Assembly: GCF_020614395.1 (NCBI RefSeq) | Contig: NZ_CP085325.1 | Location: 62,001 to 126,000, forward strand | Length of the DNA: 64,000 bases | Source of the DNA: Salarchaeum japonicum | GTDB taxonomy: Archaea; Halobacteriota; Halobacteria; Halobacteriales; Halobacteriaceae | Reading direction: 5' to 3' | In this document: piece after piece, positions 1 to 7,261 of the stretch | Layout of the letters: each line of letters begins with the position of its first letter | Position numbering within the stretch: position 1 is the first letter of the stretch | Made by a program: the position numbers and the translations under genes | Notes under the pieces: model-generated | Database searches by the model: none | The model's input: the letters and a program-made list of their open reading frames with translations, nothing else | What the model was told of the DNA's origin: nothing

Positions 1-375
1 GTGGGCGTCCTCGATAAACACGCCATCTTCGAGCGACGCGTGGCGCGGATGCACGGACGTATCCGACCCACCGGCTTCGAGATCAGCGAAGTCGTTTCGC
101 GTCCACGTTGCAGCTGTCGCCGGCGGGCGCGTGAACGTGATGTCCGTCCCGTTTGCGAGCTGGTGCATCGCGGTCCGGCTCTCGCCGTAGCGCTGCTGGT
201 ACTCCTCTTGGCTGATGTAGTTGTCCGCGTCGCGAGACCACAGCGTCGCTGATTCATTCTCAGTGAGCCCATTCCCCTCCGTGCCTGGCCGTGGCGGGCT
301 TGCAGTAACGAGACCCGTGACTAGGCTCGTCACGAACAGGGCGGCCATTAGCACGGAGAGCTCTCGTTGTGTCAT
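1..375 (-). CDS. Secreted protein, 3' end cut by window edge
   Basis: The frame opens at an ATG at 375 and stays open to base 1, so the C-terminus lies outside the window. The first 25 residues (MTQRELSVLMAALFVTSLVT and on) form a short basic N-region and a hydrophobic core, like a Sec signal peptide. The rest of the visible 125 residues is polar and acidic with no motif I recognise. It follows the pilin-like gene at 404-826 on the same strand with a 28-base gap, so the two are probably co-transcribed. Nothing in the sequence gives a biochemical role; a part in a surface or transfer apparatus is only a guess from the neighbour. Confidence 0.75.
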   Translation of the reverse strand, partial: MTQRELSVLMAALFVTSLVTGLVTASPPRPGTEGNGLTENESATLWSRDADNYISQEEYQQRYGESRTAMHQLANGTDITFTRPPATAATWTRNDFADLEAGGSDTSVHPRHASLEDGVFIEDAH

Positions 376-403
376 GGGGGCTCGCGACGGGGGTGGTAGT
401 CGC

Positions 404-826
404 CTACCAGGGGGCGAGGTCGACGCACTGCGCCAGCGGGAGGTTCATCATCGACCCAGCGACGGTGTAGAGTGGGCCGAGGGCGACGAGGACGACCGCG
501 GACTTCATCGCCGACCGTTTGTGCCGCTTGAGGCCCTTCTTCTGCTCGGGCGTGATCGTGAACATCTCGATAAGGGAGTCAGCCTGCCACACGACTGCGA
601 GGCCGACAATGCCTAGCGCCGTGGTAAGCTGGAAGAAACCCTCGATCATGCCGGGAAGGTTGTCCGCACTACAGACGGCATTCGTCTGTGCGGCGGCGGG
701 TCCCACAGCGAACAGGCTCAGGGCGACGACGATGAACATAGCTTGCCTGGGAAGCCTACTCGATGCCGTGGACTGGCTGTCGGGGCGATTCGAAGCCGTC
801 TCGGAGGGCGTATTGTCCTGTGACAT
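404..826 (-). CDS. Small secreted/membrane protein, pilin-like layout
   Basis: A 140-residue protein. A polar N-terminus of about 27 residues is followed by a hydrophobic signal-like stretch (28-46) ending in AAAQ, then two predicted membrane helices (about 65-87 and 112-130) separated by a basic loop (KKGLKRHKRS). A cleavable signal plus two helices with a short basic loop resembles VirB2/TraA-type pilin subunits, but I see no diagnostic motif. Two cysteines (in AVCSAD and AQCVD) flank the helices and could pair outside the cell. It sits between a small soluble ORF and another signal-peptide protein on the same strand, which suggests a three-gene operon. Confidence 0.7.
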   Translation of the reverse strand: MSQDNTPSETASNRPDSQSTASSRLPRQAMFIVVALSLFAVGPAAAQTNAVCSADNLPGMIEGFFQLTTALGIVGLAVVWQADSLIEMFTITPEQKKGLKRHKRSAMKSAVVLVALGPLYTVAGSMMNLPLAQCVDLAPW

Positions 827-832
827 AGCGGG

Positions 833-1081
833 TTACTCCTCTGCGTCGTCGACGAGTGCTTTCAGATCAGCGTAGCGGTTGGTCTCGTCGACGATCTCGT
901 CTTTCGTGTAGCCCTGTTCGCGAGCCCGTTCGAAGAGATCTCGAAGCTCGTCAGGGTCAACGTCGCGAAGCTCCATCTCATCTCGGAGGGCGCGGCGGTA
1001 GAGGGCGGACCCGTTGATATGGCTGTTCCACGTCAGGTACAGGTCATCGATGTCTTCGATGGTGACTGCCCGTGTGATCAT
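833..1081 (-). CDS. Small acidic hypothetical protein
   Basis: An 82-residue soluble protein starting MITRAVTIED. An in-frame start 21 bases further upstream also exists, but the added residues (MHTHPAH) look like non-coding sequence. The protein is strongly acidic and helical, with a region that reads like a degradation or DNA-binding helix (LRDLFERAREQGYTKDEI). I do not recognise a family. It ends 6 bases before the pilin-like gene at 826 and probably heads that operon. Confidence 0.65.
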   Translation of the reverse strand: MITRAVTIEDIDDLYLTWNSHINGSALYRRALRDEMELRDVDPDELRDLFERAREQGYTKDEIVDETNRYADLKALVDDAEE

Positions 1082-1228
1082 ATGTGCGGGGTGGGTATGC
1101 ACCGGTTGAGCCCCGGTCCATGGTGGTGCGATAGCTAGAAGATCGGTATATGCTTTCTGGCCACCAACTGGCGCAAAAATCTAAAGTAAATTATAACCGG
1201 ATAGCTCGTTCACCTCGCAAGGGGACGG

Positions 1229-1269
1229 TTAACCAACAATGGGGCTAGATTCCGTTGTCTGTTGGTTAA
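1229..1269. terminator. Perfect 10-bp inverted repeat after xseB
   Basis: TTAACCAACA at 1229-1238 is matched exactly by TGTTGGTTAA at 1260-1269, and the stem can be extended inside by ACAA/TTGT. It lies 15 bases beyond the xseB stop codon on the transcribed strand, so a transcription terminator or RNA-stabilising hairpin is likely. The symmetric sequence could also be a protein-binding site. Confidence 0.5.
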
Positions 1270-1283
1270 GGTTAGGATGGCCT

Positions 1284-1466
1284 CTACTCGAGTTCCACGA
1301 CCTCTCCACGCCCGTTGTCAAGGATTTCTCGCACCTCGGCCAAGCGTTCTTGACCCTCCTCGTGGAGCCTTGTCCCTTCATCGAGATCACACTCATCCGC
1401 ATCGAGCTGCTCAATGATTTCTTCGACACGGGTCAGCCGGTCGTGAATCTCTTGGTCGTTTGCCAC
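1284..1466 (-). CDS. xseB: Exodeoxyribonuclease VII small subunit
   Basis: A 60-residue, almost fully helical acidic protein (RLTRVEEIIEQLDADE, GTRLHEEGQERLAEVREIL), which is the size and pattern of XseB, the small subunit that coats the XseA helical arm. I chose the GTG at 1466 because GGGGTGATC, a strong match to the haloarchaeal anti-Shine-Dalgarno, lies 6 bases before it. An ATG at 1487 would give 67 residues but places that ribosome site inside the gene. The start lies 3 bases after the xseA stop, so the two subunits should be translated together. Confidence 0.85.
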   Translation of the reverse strand: MANDQEIHDRLTRVEEIIEQLDADECDLDEGTRLHEEGQERLAEVREILDNGRGEVVELE

Positions 1467-1468
1467 GC

Positions 1469-2512
1469 TCAGATCACCCCCAACCAAAGCCCAGTGATAG
1501 CCAACAACAGCAACAACAGCACAGCGATTGCGGCCTTGTAATAGACCGGCGGGAGGCCCTCGGGTACGGCCGCCTCGTCGACTGCTTCGGCAAGCTCCCG
1601 TTCATGTTCGTGCTCTTGCTGGAAGGTCTCGTACGCGGCGTCGAGTTGCTGTGCCAGCGGCTTGACTTCGCCCGCCAAGAACTCCTCGCGGGAATTCACG
1701 ATATACTCACCGGCGGCCGTCGGCGTGATCGTTGCCACATCCGCGACCTGATCGGCGATTAACCGGTCGTCAGTATGCCCGATCGCCGTGACGATCGGGG
1801 TGTTTGCGGTGAAGATAGCTTCCGAGACCCGCTCGGTGTTGAACGCCTGGAGGTTCGAATCGCTCCCGCCACCGCGACCGACGATAATCGCGTCGACGTC
1901 CTCGGAGCGGTCCAGATGGTGGATGCCGTTCGCGATGGATGTGGGCGACTCCGACCCTTGGACGGTGGCGTCCTTCACCAGGATGTCGACGGTAGGGTCC
2001 TGTTCGTGGATCGCGTTCTGGATGTCATAACGGGCATCGCCACGGAGGGAGGTTACGACCCCAACCCGCTCTGGGAACGCCGGCGGGCGCTGTTTCTGCT
2101 CGTCGTCGAACCAGCCACGCTCTTCGAGTTCGCTTCGTAGTCGCTCGACGGCAGCTGCTTGATCGCCGTCGCCGACGACGATCACCTCCCACGGCTTGAG
2201 GTCGATTTTCCCGCCCTCTGTCCAGTAGTCGATATCGCCTTCGAGGATGACCTCGGTCCCGTCCTCGAGGTCAGCGTCCATCTTCTGATAGCGGTTCGCC
2301 CAGAGCATACAGGGAAGCTCGGCGTCGCCGTCAGTCAGGGTGAAATAGAGGGCGGTACTGTTCTGATGGAGATCCGTGACCTCGCCAATACAGCGGACGC
2401 CGTTGAGGGCAGGCGTGTCCTGGACGACCGATGCAATTCGGTCGTTCAGCTCTTGGACTGAAAGAACATTCCCGGACAGGACATCATCTACCTCCCGTTC
2501 GGCATCAGCCAT
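1469..2512 (-). CDS. xseA: Exodeoxyribonuclease VII large subunit with C-terminal membrane helix
   Basis: A 347-residue XseA homologue. An N-terminal OB-fold (about 15-115; CIGEVTDLH, LWANRYQKM) is followed by the catalytic exonuclease VII domain (about 140-285) with the family signatures RVGVVTSLRGDARYDI, GRGGGS and TAIGHTDD. With XseB it degrades single-stranded DNA from both ends. It is shorter than bacterial XseA (about 450 residues): the long helical arm is cut down, and the protein ends in a single membrane helix (about 328-346; AAIAVLLLLLLAITGLWLGV), which is unusual for a cytosolic nuclease. The gene is followed directly by xseB. Confidence 0.9.
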   Translation of the reverse strand: MADAEREVDDVLSGNVLSVQELNDRIASVVQDTPALNGVRCIGEVTDLHQNSTALYFTLTDGDAELPCMLWANRYQKMDADLEDGTEVILEGDIDYWTEGGKIDLKPWEVIVVGDGDQAAAVERLRSELEERGWFDDEQKQRPPAFPERVGVVTSLRGDARYDIQNAIHEQDPTVDILVKDATVQGSESPTSIANGIHHLDRSEDVDAIIVGRGGGSDSNLQAFNTERVSEAIFTANTPIVTAIGHTDDRLIADQVADVATITPTAAGEYIVNSREEFLAGEVKPLAQQLDAAYETFQQEHEHERELAEAVDEAAVPEGLPPVYYKAAIAVLLLLLLAITGLWLGVI

Positions 2513-2597
2513 CGCACTAACTTAACACGGGGAGAGCAGATTCAAAAATGTACTCACCAGTGCCAGTGTACCCTGCCAACTGTTCTGTGTCGTTGAA

Positions 2598-3158
2598 TTA
2601 CTCCAGTAACCCGAGGTCAGTGAGCCGGTTTTCGATCACTGTAAGCGCTTGTTCAGCATCGTCAAGCTGTTTTCCGCCCGTGATGACGAGCTTTCCACTC
2701 CCGAAGAGGAGTGCGACGACGTCCGGGTCGTCAAGCCGGTAGACGAGCCCCGGGAACTGCTCTGGTTCGTATTCGATGTGTTCGAGACCGAGGCCGATCG
2801 CAATCGCATTCAAATTGAGTGTGTGGTCGAGGTCCCCACTTGAGACAATATTCTGGATTTCGATATCTGGAGAGGTAGCGACATCGACACCCAATTCACG
2901 GAGCTCGTCGAAGACGTATTCCAACGCAGTCGTCACATCGTCGACGCTTTTTGCACCCGTACAGACGACTTTCCCCGAGCGGAAAATGAGCGCTGCGGCT
3001 TTAGGATCGTGCATCCGATATACGAGTCCAGGGAAGTTATCGGGATCGTAGTCGGTGGCTCCTAAATCCTCAGAAAGCGTTTCCAGATCGAGTTCTTGAC
3101 CGATATCGGACGACGCGACCACATTCTCGACTTGAATTGATTCGGCTGTGACACTCAT
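2598..3158 (-). CDS. tbp: TATA-box binding protein (TBP)
   Basis: A 186-residue archaeal TBP. The two direct repeats of the saddle fold are clear: each holds a PxxFPGLVYR segment (about 40-48 and 131-139) followed by a (A/L)LxFxSGKxVxTG segment (about 56-69 and 147-160). The acidic surface is typical of haloarchaea. Haloarchaea often carry several tbp and tfb genes, with extra copies on plasmids that change promoter choice. A TFB gene is also in this window (26825-27787), so the element brings its own basal pair. It is transcribed away from xseA. Confidence 0.95.
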   Translation of the reverse strand: MSVTAESIQVENVVASSDIGQELDLETLSEDLGATDYDPDNFPGLVYRMHDPKAAALIFRSGKVVCTGAKSVDDVTTALEYVFDELRELGVDVATSPDIEIQNIVSSGDLDHTLNLNAIAIGLGLEHIEYEPEQFPGLVYRLDDPDVVALLFGSGKLVITGGKQLDDAEQALTVIENRLTDLGLLE

Positions 3159-3229
3159 AGGAGTACCTTCCAGTCACAACCCCCTTAAAACGGGGAGTGA
3201 CTTCGAGCGTCGGTGTGGTACCTTCCGAA

Positions 3230-3397
3230 TTAGAGGTCGCGGGGCTGGACCGTCTTCCGGTCGTTGGCCTCGGCACGCTCTGCGGCGTCGTCGAGCAGTT
3301 CGGCGACCTCTTCGTTGAGGGCGTCGTAGAAATTTGCCGAGACGTTGTGGTCCGAGAGTGCGTCCTTCACGGCTGCTTTGACGATTAGGTCAGACAT
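3230..3397 (-). CDS. DUF1931 histone-fold-like protein
   Basis: A 55-residue protein starting MSDLIVKAAVKDAL and ending KTVQPRDL. Its pattern (short helix, long central helix with DALNEEVAELLDDAAERA, then NDRKTVQPRDL) matches the small haloarchaeal DUF1931 proteins, whose helices resemble a histone fold. The closing T-V-x-P-R-D-L resembles the loop and last helix of archaeal histones. It lies just upstream of tbp on the same strand, with 71 bases between, which fits a role in chromatin or basal transcription. The DNA-binding function is family inference. Confidence 0.85.
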   Translation of the reverse strand: MSDLIVKAAVKDALSDHNVSANFYDALNEEVAELLDDAAERAEANDRKTVQPRDL

Positions 3398-3478
3398 TCC
3401 ATCGCGGATTTCTCTTGTCCACCATATAAAGGTTCGAAGTTCTCACGCAAGGTTCTCGCCTCGTCGTATCGAATATTG

Positions 3479-3645
3479 GCCTTTGAGCACCAGAGAGAAC
3501 ATATGCCACCCCTCAAAAATAGTGAACGGACGGATGCACGATCTAACTGGGTTCCAGCGGGACATCTTGTACGTGATCGCCGGGCTCGAGGAACCACACG
3601 GGCTCGCAGTAAAGGCCGAACTCGACGACTACTACGAACAGGAGA
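3479..3645 (+). repeat. PadR cassette, copy 1 (leader plus 5' half of gene)
   Basis: About 165 bases from GCCTTTGAG through the promoter and the first third of the PadR gene recur at 37197-37363 at a constant offset of 33,718, with no insertion or deletion. From 3531 to about 3640 the two copies look identical base for base; the leader has a few substitutions and the 3' part diverges at third codon positions. The leader holds a conserved AGAGAGAACATATG block and a CTCAAAAATA box about 25 bases before the start codon. Confidence 0.9.
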
Positions 3646-3833
3646 TCAACCACGGCCGGCTCTATCCGAATCTCGACGACCTCGTCGAGAGAGGGCTCCT
3701 CAAGAAAGGCGAACTCGACAAGCGAACCAATCTGTACTCGCTAACGCAACGAGGCTCCCGCGAAATTGAGGCACGTCGAGAGTGGGAAGACGAATATATC
3801 GAGTCTGCAGAAGAAGTCGCTCCGTCGACCTAG
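3534..3833 (+). CDS. PadR-family transcriptional regulator
   Basis: A 99-residue winged-helix regulator. MHDLTGFQRDILYVIAGLE opens the helix-turn-helix, and INHGRLYPNLDDLVERGLL carries the recognition helix (GRLYPxLxxLxxxGL), the hallmark of PadR. The wing follows (KGELDKRTNLYSLTQRG). I chose the ATG at 3534 because a near-identical leader before both copies ends there and an A-rich box sits about 25 bases upstream, as in leaderless haloarchaeal transcripts. The stop codon directly abuts the ATG of the CoiA-like gene (TAGATG), so regulator and effector are translationally coupled. A second copy is at 37252-37548. Confidence 0.9.
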   Translation: MHDLTGFQRDILYVIAGLEEPHGLAVKAELDDYYEQEINHGRLYPNLDDLVERGLLKKGELDKRTNLYSLTQRGSREIEARREWEDEYIESAEEVAPST

Positions 3834-4919
3834 ATGCCATTTATCGCACAGTCTTCTACAGACGAGGAGGGAGGGACAGTTCTTCCTGAAGAGGTAGAGG
3901 ATGGTACTGACGTCGTGTGTCCAGCCTGTGGCGGAACGATGCGACCACGGGGCCCATTTGATGATGGCCGCGCCCGCCATTTCTATCACGTTACTGCGGG
4001 CTCAGGGGATTCGACGGCCAATTGCTCCGGAGGAGAGTCGGATCCGCATCGAAAGATGAAATCCCTCGCAGTTTCGGCGTTGCGGCAGCGGTTTGACCAA
4101 TATACCCGTTGCGGACCCGAGCTCACCGTCGACGTCCCCAATACGCCGACGCTTACTGATTCTCGCCGGGCAGATGCCCTCGTCGAATTTCCCGCTGATG
4201 ACACAAACGACTACCTTGGGCGTGGATTGATCGTTGAGGTACAATACGCGAACGAAGACAAAGACCTCGACGCGGTCACGCACGACTATCTCTCGGCCGG
4301 ATATAGCGTCTACTGGGCCAGCCCTGACGATTTTACGAACGACCGATTCCGTATTGAGGAGATGGTCGTCGCATTCGACAAACGGGCTGACACCGCCTTC
4401 GCAGCTTCGTGGGCAGACCCTCCAGAGGTAGATCCGCCTGAGAAGTATCTAGAGCGGTTTGTGAACGGTGACTCCCTAACTTTCTCCGACCCGAATCCGG
4501 ACTGTGATCACACCTGGAAATACGGAGGGAGTGACCTCCATGACCGGGATTTCTGTAAACACTGTCGGCTTGAGCGCTGGAAAGAGAGAGCTGTTGATGC
4601 CTATATCTACGATGAGTCGACCATCAAGACGAGTTCCGATCTTGCTGACAGAGCTGCTCAAGCAGCGTTTGAACAGCGAGAAAAGGAGGAGAAGAAAGAA
4701 GACCATCAACACGTCTGGGAGCCGCGAGGAGAGAACCGCTATCGGTGCCGGTGTGGGGCCCGTCTCAAAGAGCACAACGGAGAGGAGGTCATCTCAAATG
4801 ATCCGTTCGAGGACTTCTCTGAGATGACGACCACGGACCCCCAGTACTGCGATCACATTTGGGAACGTGAGGACGGCTGCATGAAGTGTATCTCTTGCGG
4901 ACTTGAGGACCCGATCTAA
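3834..4919 (+). CDS. CoiA-like nuclease-fold protein with C-terminal zinc fingers (copy 1)
   Basis: A 361-residue protein with CoiA-like layout. An N-terminal zinc ribbon begins VVCPACGGTMRPRG and is followed by RHFYHV, matching the H-F-x-H of CoiA. Then comes a restriction-nuclease-like core with RRADALVEF and IVEVQYA (E-x-Q) at about 102-135. The C-terminal third has three further Cys/His clusters (DHTW...CKHC, HVWEP...CRCG, DHIWE...CISC), each with His near Trp. CoiA proteins act in DNA uptake and recombination in bacteria; nuclease activity here is inferred. It is coupled to the PadR gene and followed after 68 bases by a paralogue. Confidence 0.7.
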   Translation: MPFIAQSSTDEEGGTVLPEEVEDGTDVVCPACGGTMRPRGPFDDGRARHFYHVTAGSGDSTANCSGGESDPHRKMKSLAVSALRQRFDQYTRCGPELTVDVPNTPTLTDSRRADALVEFPADDTNDYLGRGLIVEVQYANEDKDLDAVTHDYLSAGYSVYWASPDDFTNDRFRIEEMVVAFDKRADTAFAASWADPPEVDPPEKYLERFVNGDSLTFSDPNPDCDHTWKYGGSDLHDRDFCKHCRLERWKERAVDAYIYDESTIKTSSDLADRAAQAAFEQREKEEKKEDHQHVWEPRGENRYRCRCGARLKEHNGEEVISNDPFEDFSEMTTTDPQYCDHIWEREDGCMKCISCGLEDPI

Positions 4920-4987
4920 CCTGTTCCGTCTTGTACTGGCCTACAGCTGGGAGAGATTATTTGCTTACCGAGATGTTCTTTGCCGGT

Positions 4988-6211
4988 ATGCCCTTCCGCG
5001 GTCGTCGTGACGGTCGCCCGGTCGTCCCCGCCATAGTTGACGATGGAGAAGAAGTCACCTGTCCGGTATGCGGCGGGACGATGTACCCGCGATCGGCGCC
5101 GGGCAAGTCTCGACACTTCTACCACGTATTAGACGACGCCGGCCAGCGCTGCTCGAATGGCGGCGAGTCAGAGACCCACGAACGCGCAGTCGCCCGTGTT
5201 GAGGTCGCTCTGCACCAGCAATTTGGAGAAAACGCCCGCATCGAGACGGAGGTGGACGTCGACGTGGCCGAGGTGCCAACACCTGTGACCGAACGCCGGG
5301 CCGACGCACTCGCGACCTTTGACGATTGGAACCCTTATTTCGGGGAAGGCCTCGCCGTTGAGGTACAGCACAGTCACAAGGACAAGGACGTCCATCAGGT
5401 GACGCATGACTACTTGGCCGCTGGGTACTCGGTCGTCTGGATACGCGCGGCAACAGTCCTTCTCGATGCGTTCAACTACGATACGATCGGTGCCGAATTT
5501 GAGCAAGACAATGGTTCTGGATACGCCCAACGAACGAGCAAAGCTAGCCGATTTACGAACTGCCAAGCGCTCCTCTACGACGGCGAACATGCGTGGGAGC
5601 GCGTGCCGCCCTATGCCCATCCCCGCGGACAAGATGACCTGATTACGTACGATATCTGTACTGCCCAGGGTTGCGAGCTACGCCGGCTTCACGAGCGCGA
5701 CGGCAGTTACACCTACACCGCGAGCGACGAGTACGGCCCCGACTTTCCTCTGAAAGCACTCAAGAACGCGATTGTCCGGGAGTACGACCGAGACCCGTTC
5801 TGGAAGTGGGCCGGAAGCCAGTACCATTCCGCACAGGTGGAGAAACTGCTTGCGACACGACCTGAGATAGAGCGCTGTCGGGGGCCGAAGGGGTTTCACG
5901 AATGGGGGCGGCGGGAAACGCTCTGGACGAACCATTCCAACCAGCCATTAATCGAACTCCGCGAGTGTATGTACTGCCCCGTTCGGTTAGTGACGAACCA
6001 CCGAGGGCGGTCAGGACACAGTACATTCTGTCTCTACGGTCGAGAGCCTGATCTCGACTGGGACGACGTGTATTTCCAGGCCAGCCCTCCCGAGTGCGAT
6101 CACTATCTCTACGACGAGGACGCGATCGAAGATTACTGCCCAAAGTGCGGCGCGACGATGGAGACTCCCGATACAATGCTCCGCGACCACACGAGCTGGA
6201 TTCCGCCGTAA
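4988..6211 (+). CDS. CoiA-like nuclease-fold protein with C-terminal zinc fingers (copy 2)
   Basis: A 407-residue paralogue of the preceding gene with the same order of parts: an N-terminal zinc ribbon (VTCPVCGGTMYPRS), RHFYHV, then RRADALATF and AVEVQHSHKDKD of the nuclease-like core, and C-terminal Cys/His clusters (ECMYCPVRL; DHYLYDED...CPKCGATM). I chose the ATG at 4988 because MPFRG aligns with MPFIA of copy 1; starts at 4931 and 4973 are also open. The two proteins are clearly diverged, so the duplication is old and both were kept. They may act as a pair on different DNA forms or as a heterodimer. Confidence 0.7.
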   Translation: MPFRGRRDGRPVVPAIVDDGEEVTCPVCGGTMYPRSAPGKSRHFYHVLDDAGQRCSNGGESETHERAVARVEVALHQQFGENARIETEVDVDVAEVPTPVTERRADALATFDDWNPYFGEGLAVEVQHSHKDKDVHQVTHDYLAAGYSVVWIRAATVLLDAFNYDTIGAEFEQDNGSGYAQRTSKASRFTNCQALLYDGEHAWERVPPYAHPRGQDDLITYDICTAQGCELRRLHERDGSYTYTASDEYGPDFPLKALKNAIVREYDRDPFWKWAGSQYHSAQVEKLLATRPEIERCRGPKGFHEWGRRETLWTNHSNQPLIELRECMYCPVRLVTNHRGRSGHSTFCLYGREPDLDWDDVYFQASPPECDHYLYDEDAIEDYCPKCGATMETPDTMLRDHTSWIPP

Positions 6212-6455
6212 ACGGAGAGCAGATCACTCACGCCTGATTGCTGATCTCGTTGTAAGATTATGGCGGACGCTTGACTTGTCTGGCACCACAGTCCAGACTT
6301 TCAGACGGCAGGTCAACGATCCAACGGTCGTCTTATCGCATCTGCGTATCACTTCCAAAGCAAAGAGTACGAACAGCGAAAGACGCCCTTAAACGAGATT
6401 CTTAGGTAAATGGTGTAGGCAAATTATAAACTTAGCCGCGTCTAATCACTTTCCA

Positions 6456-7133
6456 ATGCTGAGTGCGATCATGGAGGATTATCTCAAAGCGATCTATTAC
6501 CTTCAGGAAGAGACGGACGACCGAGTGCGAACCTCGGCTCTCGCGGAGTATATGGACGTCGAACAACCCTCCGTCACCAGTATGGTGAAAAAATTGGCCG
6601 AGCATGATTTGGTACATCATGAACCCTACAAGGGGGTTGAACTCACAGACACCGGCATTCCTATCGCTCTCGAAATCATTCGCCACCACCGGCTTTTAGA
6701 ACGATACCTGACGGAACACCTCGAGTACGATTGGGCTGAGGTGCACGACGAAGCAGATCGCCTCGAACACCACATCAGCAATCAATTCGCCGACCGGATA
6801 GCAGAGCAGCTAGGGGATCCCGCAGTTGACCCACATGGCGATCCGATTCCTACCGCGGAGCTGGATATTTCAGCACCGAAATGCGGTGAAACACTCGCCG
6901 ACCATCACGTGGGCGACAGCGTTCGAATCGAACGGGTGCCAGACGAAGACGCTGATCTACTCCGATATCTGTCCGACCACGGGATTCACCCGGGAACTGA
7001 AGTGGAAATTGTTGAGGTCACCTCATTTGGCATGGTGACACTCGATCCTGACGGTGCCGACGAACCAGTTGCACTTCCCAAGAAAGTTGCCCGCTCTATC
7101 TCCGCTCAATCTCTATCCGAGGATACAAGCTAA
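6456..7133 (+). CDS. DtxR/MntR-family metal-dependent regulator
   Basis: A 225-residue regulator. The N-terminal winged helix (1-70) contains MEDYLKAIYYLQ and the recognition helix region QPSVTSMVKKLAEHDLV. The dimerisation and metal domain (about 75-140) carries LEHHISNQFADRI and DPHGDPIPT, typical of DtxR/IdeR/SirR/MntR proteins. A C-terminal SH3/FeoA-like domain follows (about 145-217). Asp8 and the EHH cluster fit an MntR-like Mn or Fe site. The family represses metal uptake genes when loaded with Mn or Fe. The next gene is a multicopper oxidase preceded by a palindrome that could be its operator. Confidence 0.92.
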   Translation: MLSAIMEDYLKAIYYLQEETDDRVRTSALAEYMDVEQPSVTSMVKKLAEHDLVHHEPYKGVELTDTGIPIALEIIRHHRLLERYLTEHLEYDWAEVHDEADRLEHHISNQFADRIAEQLGDPAVDPHGDPIPTAELDISAPKCGETLADHHVGDSVRIERVPDEDADLLRYLSDHGIHPGTEVEIVEVTSFGMVTLDPDGADEPVALPKKVARSISAQSLSEDTS

Positions 7134-7160
7134 CTTGATCGGAACCTCACCCCCCAGGTA

Positions 7161-7187
7161 TTAGTTTAGACTAAATCAAAGTTTAGA
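7161..7187. promoter_or_regulatory. Palindrome and direct repeat upstream of multicopper oxidase
   Basis: TTTAGACTAAA at 7165-7175 is a perfect 5-1-5 palindrome. The half GTTTAGA recurs at 7181-7187, 17 bases after the first, so two sites may lie on nearly the same DNA face. A TATA-like AAATTTATA follows at about 7194-7202, and GGAGGAGATC precedes the ATG at 7262. The site overlaps the upstream edge of the promoter and sits between a DtxR-type gene and its likely target, so it is a good candidate operator. Confidence 0.5.
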
Positions 7188-7261
7188 TGGGGCAAATTTA
7201 TACGTTAGGTCGGTCAAGGGGCTCCTATGCACACCCAGAGGCTTGACCAGCGGAGGAGATC

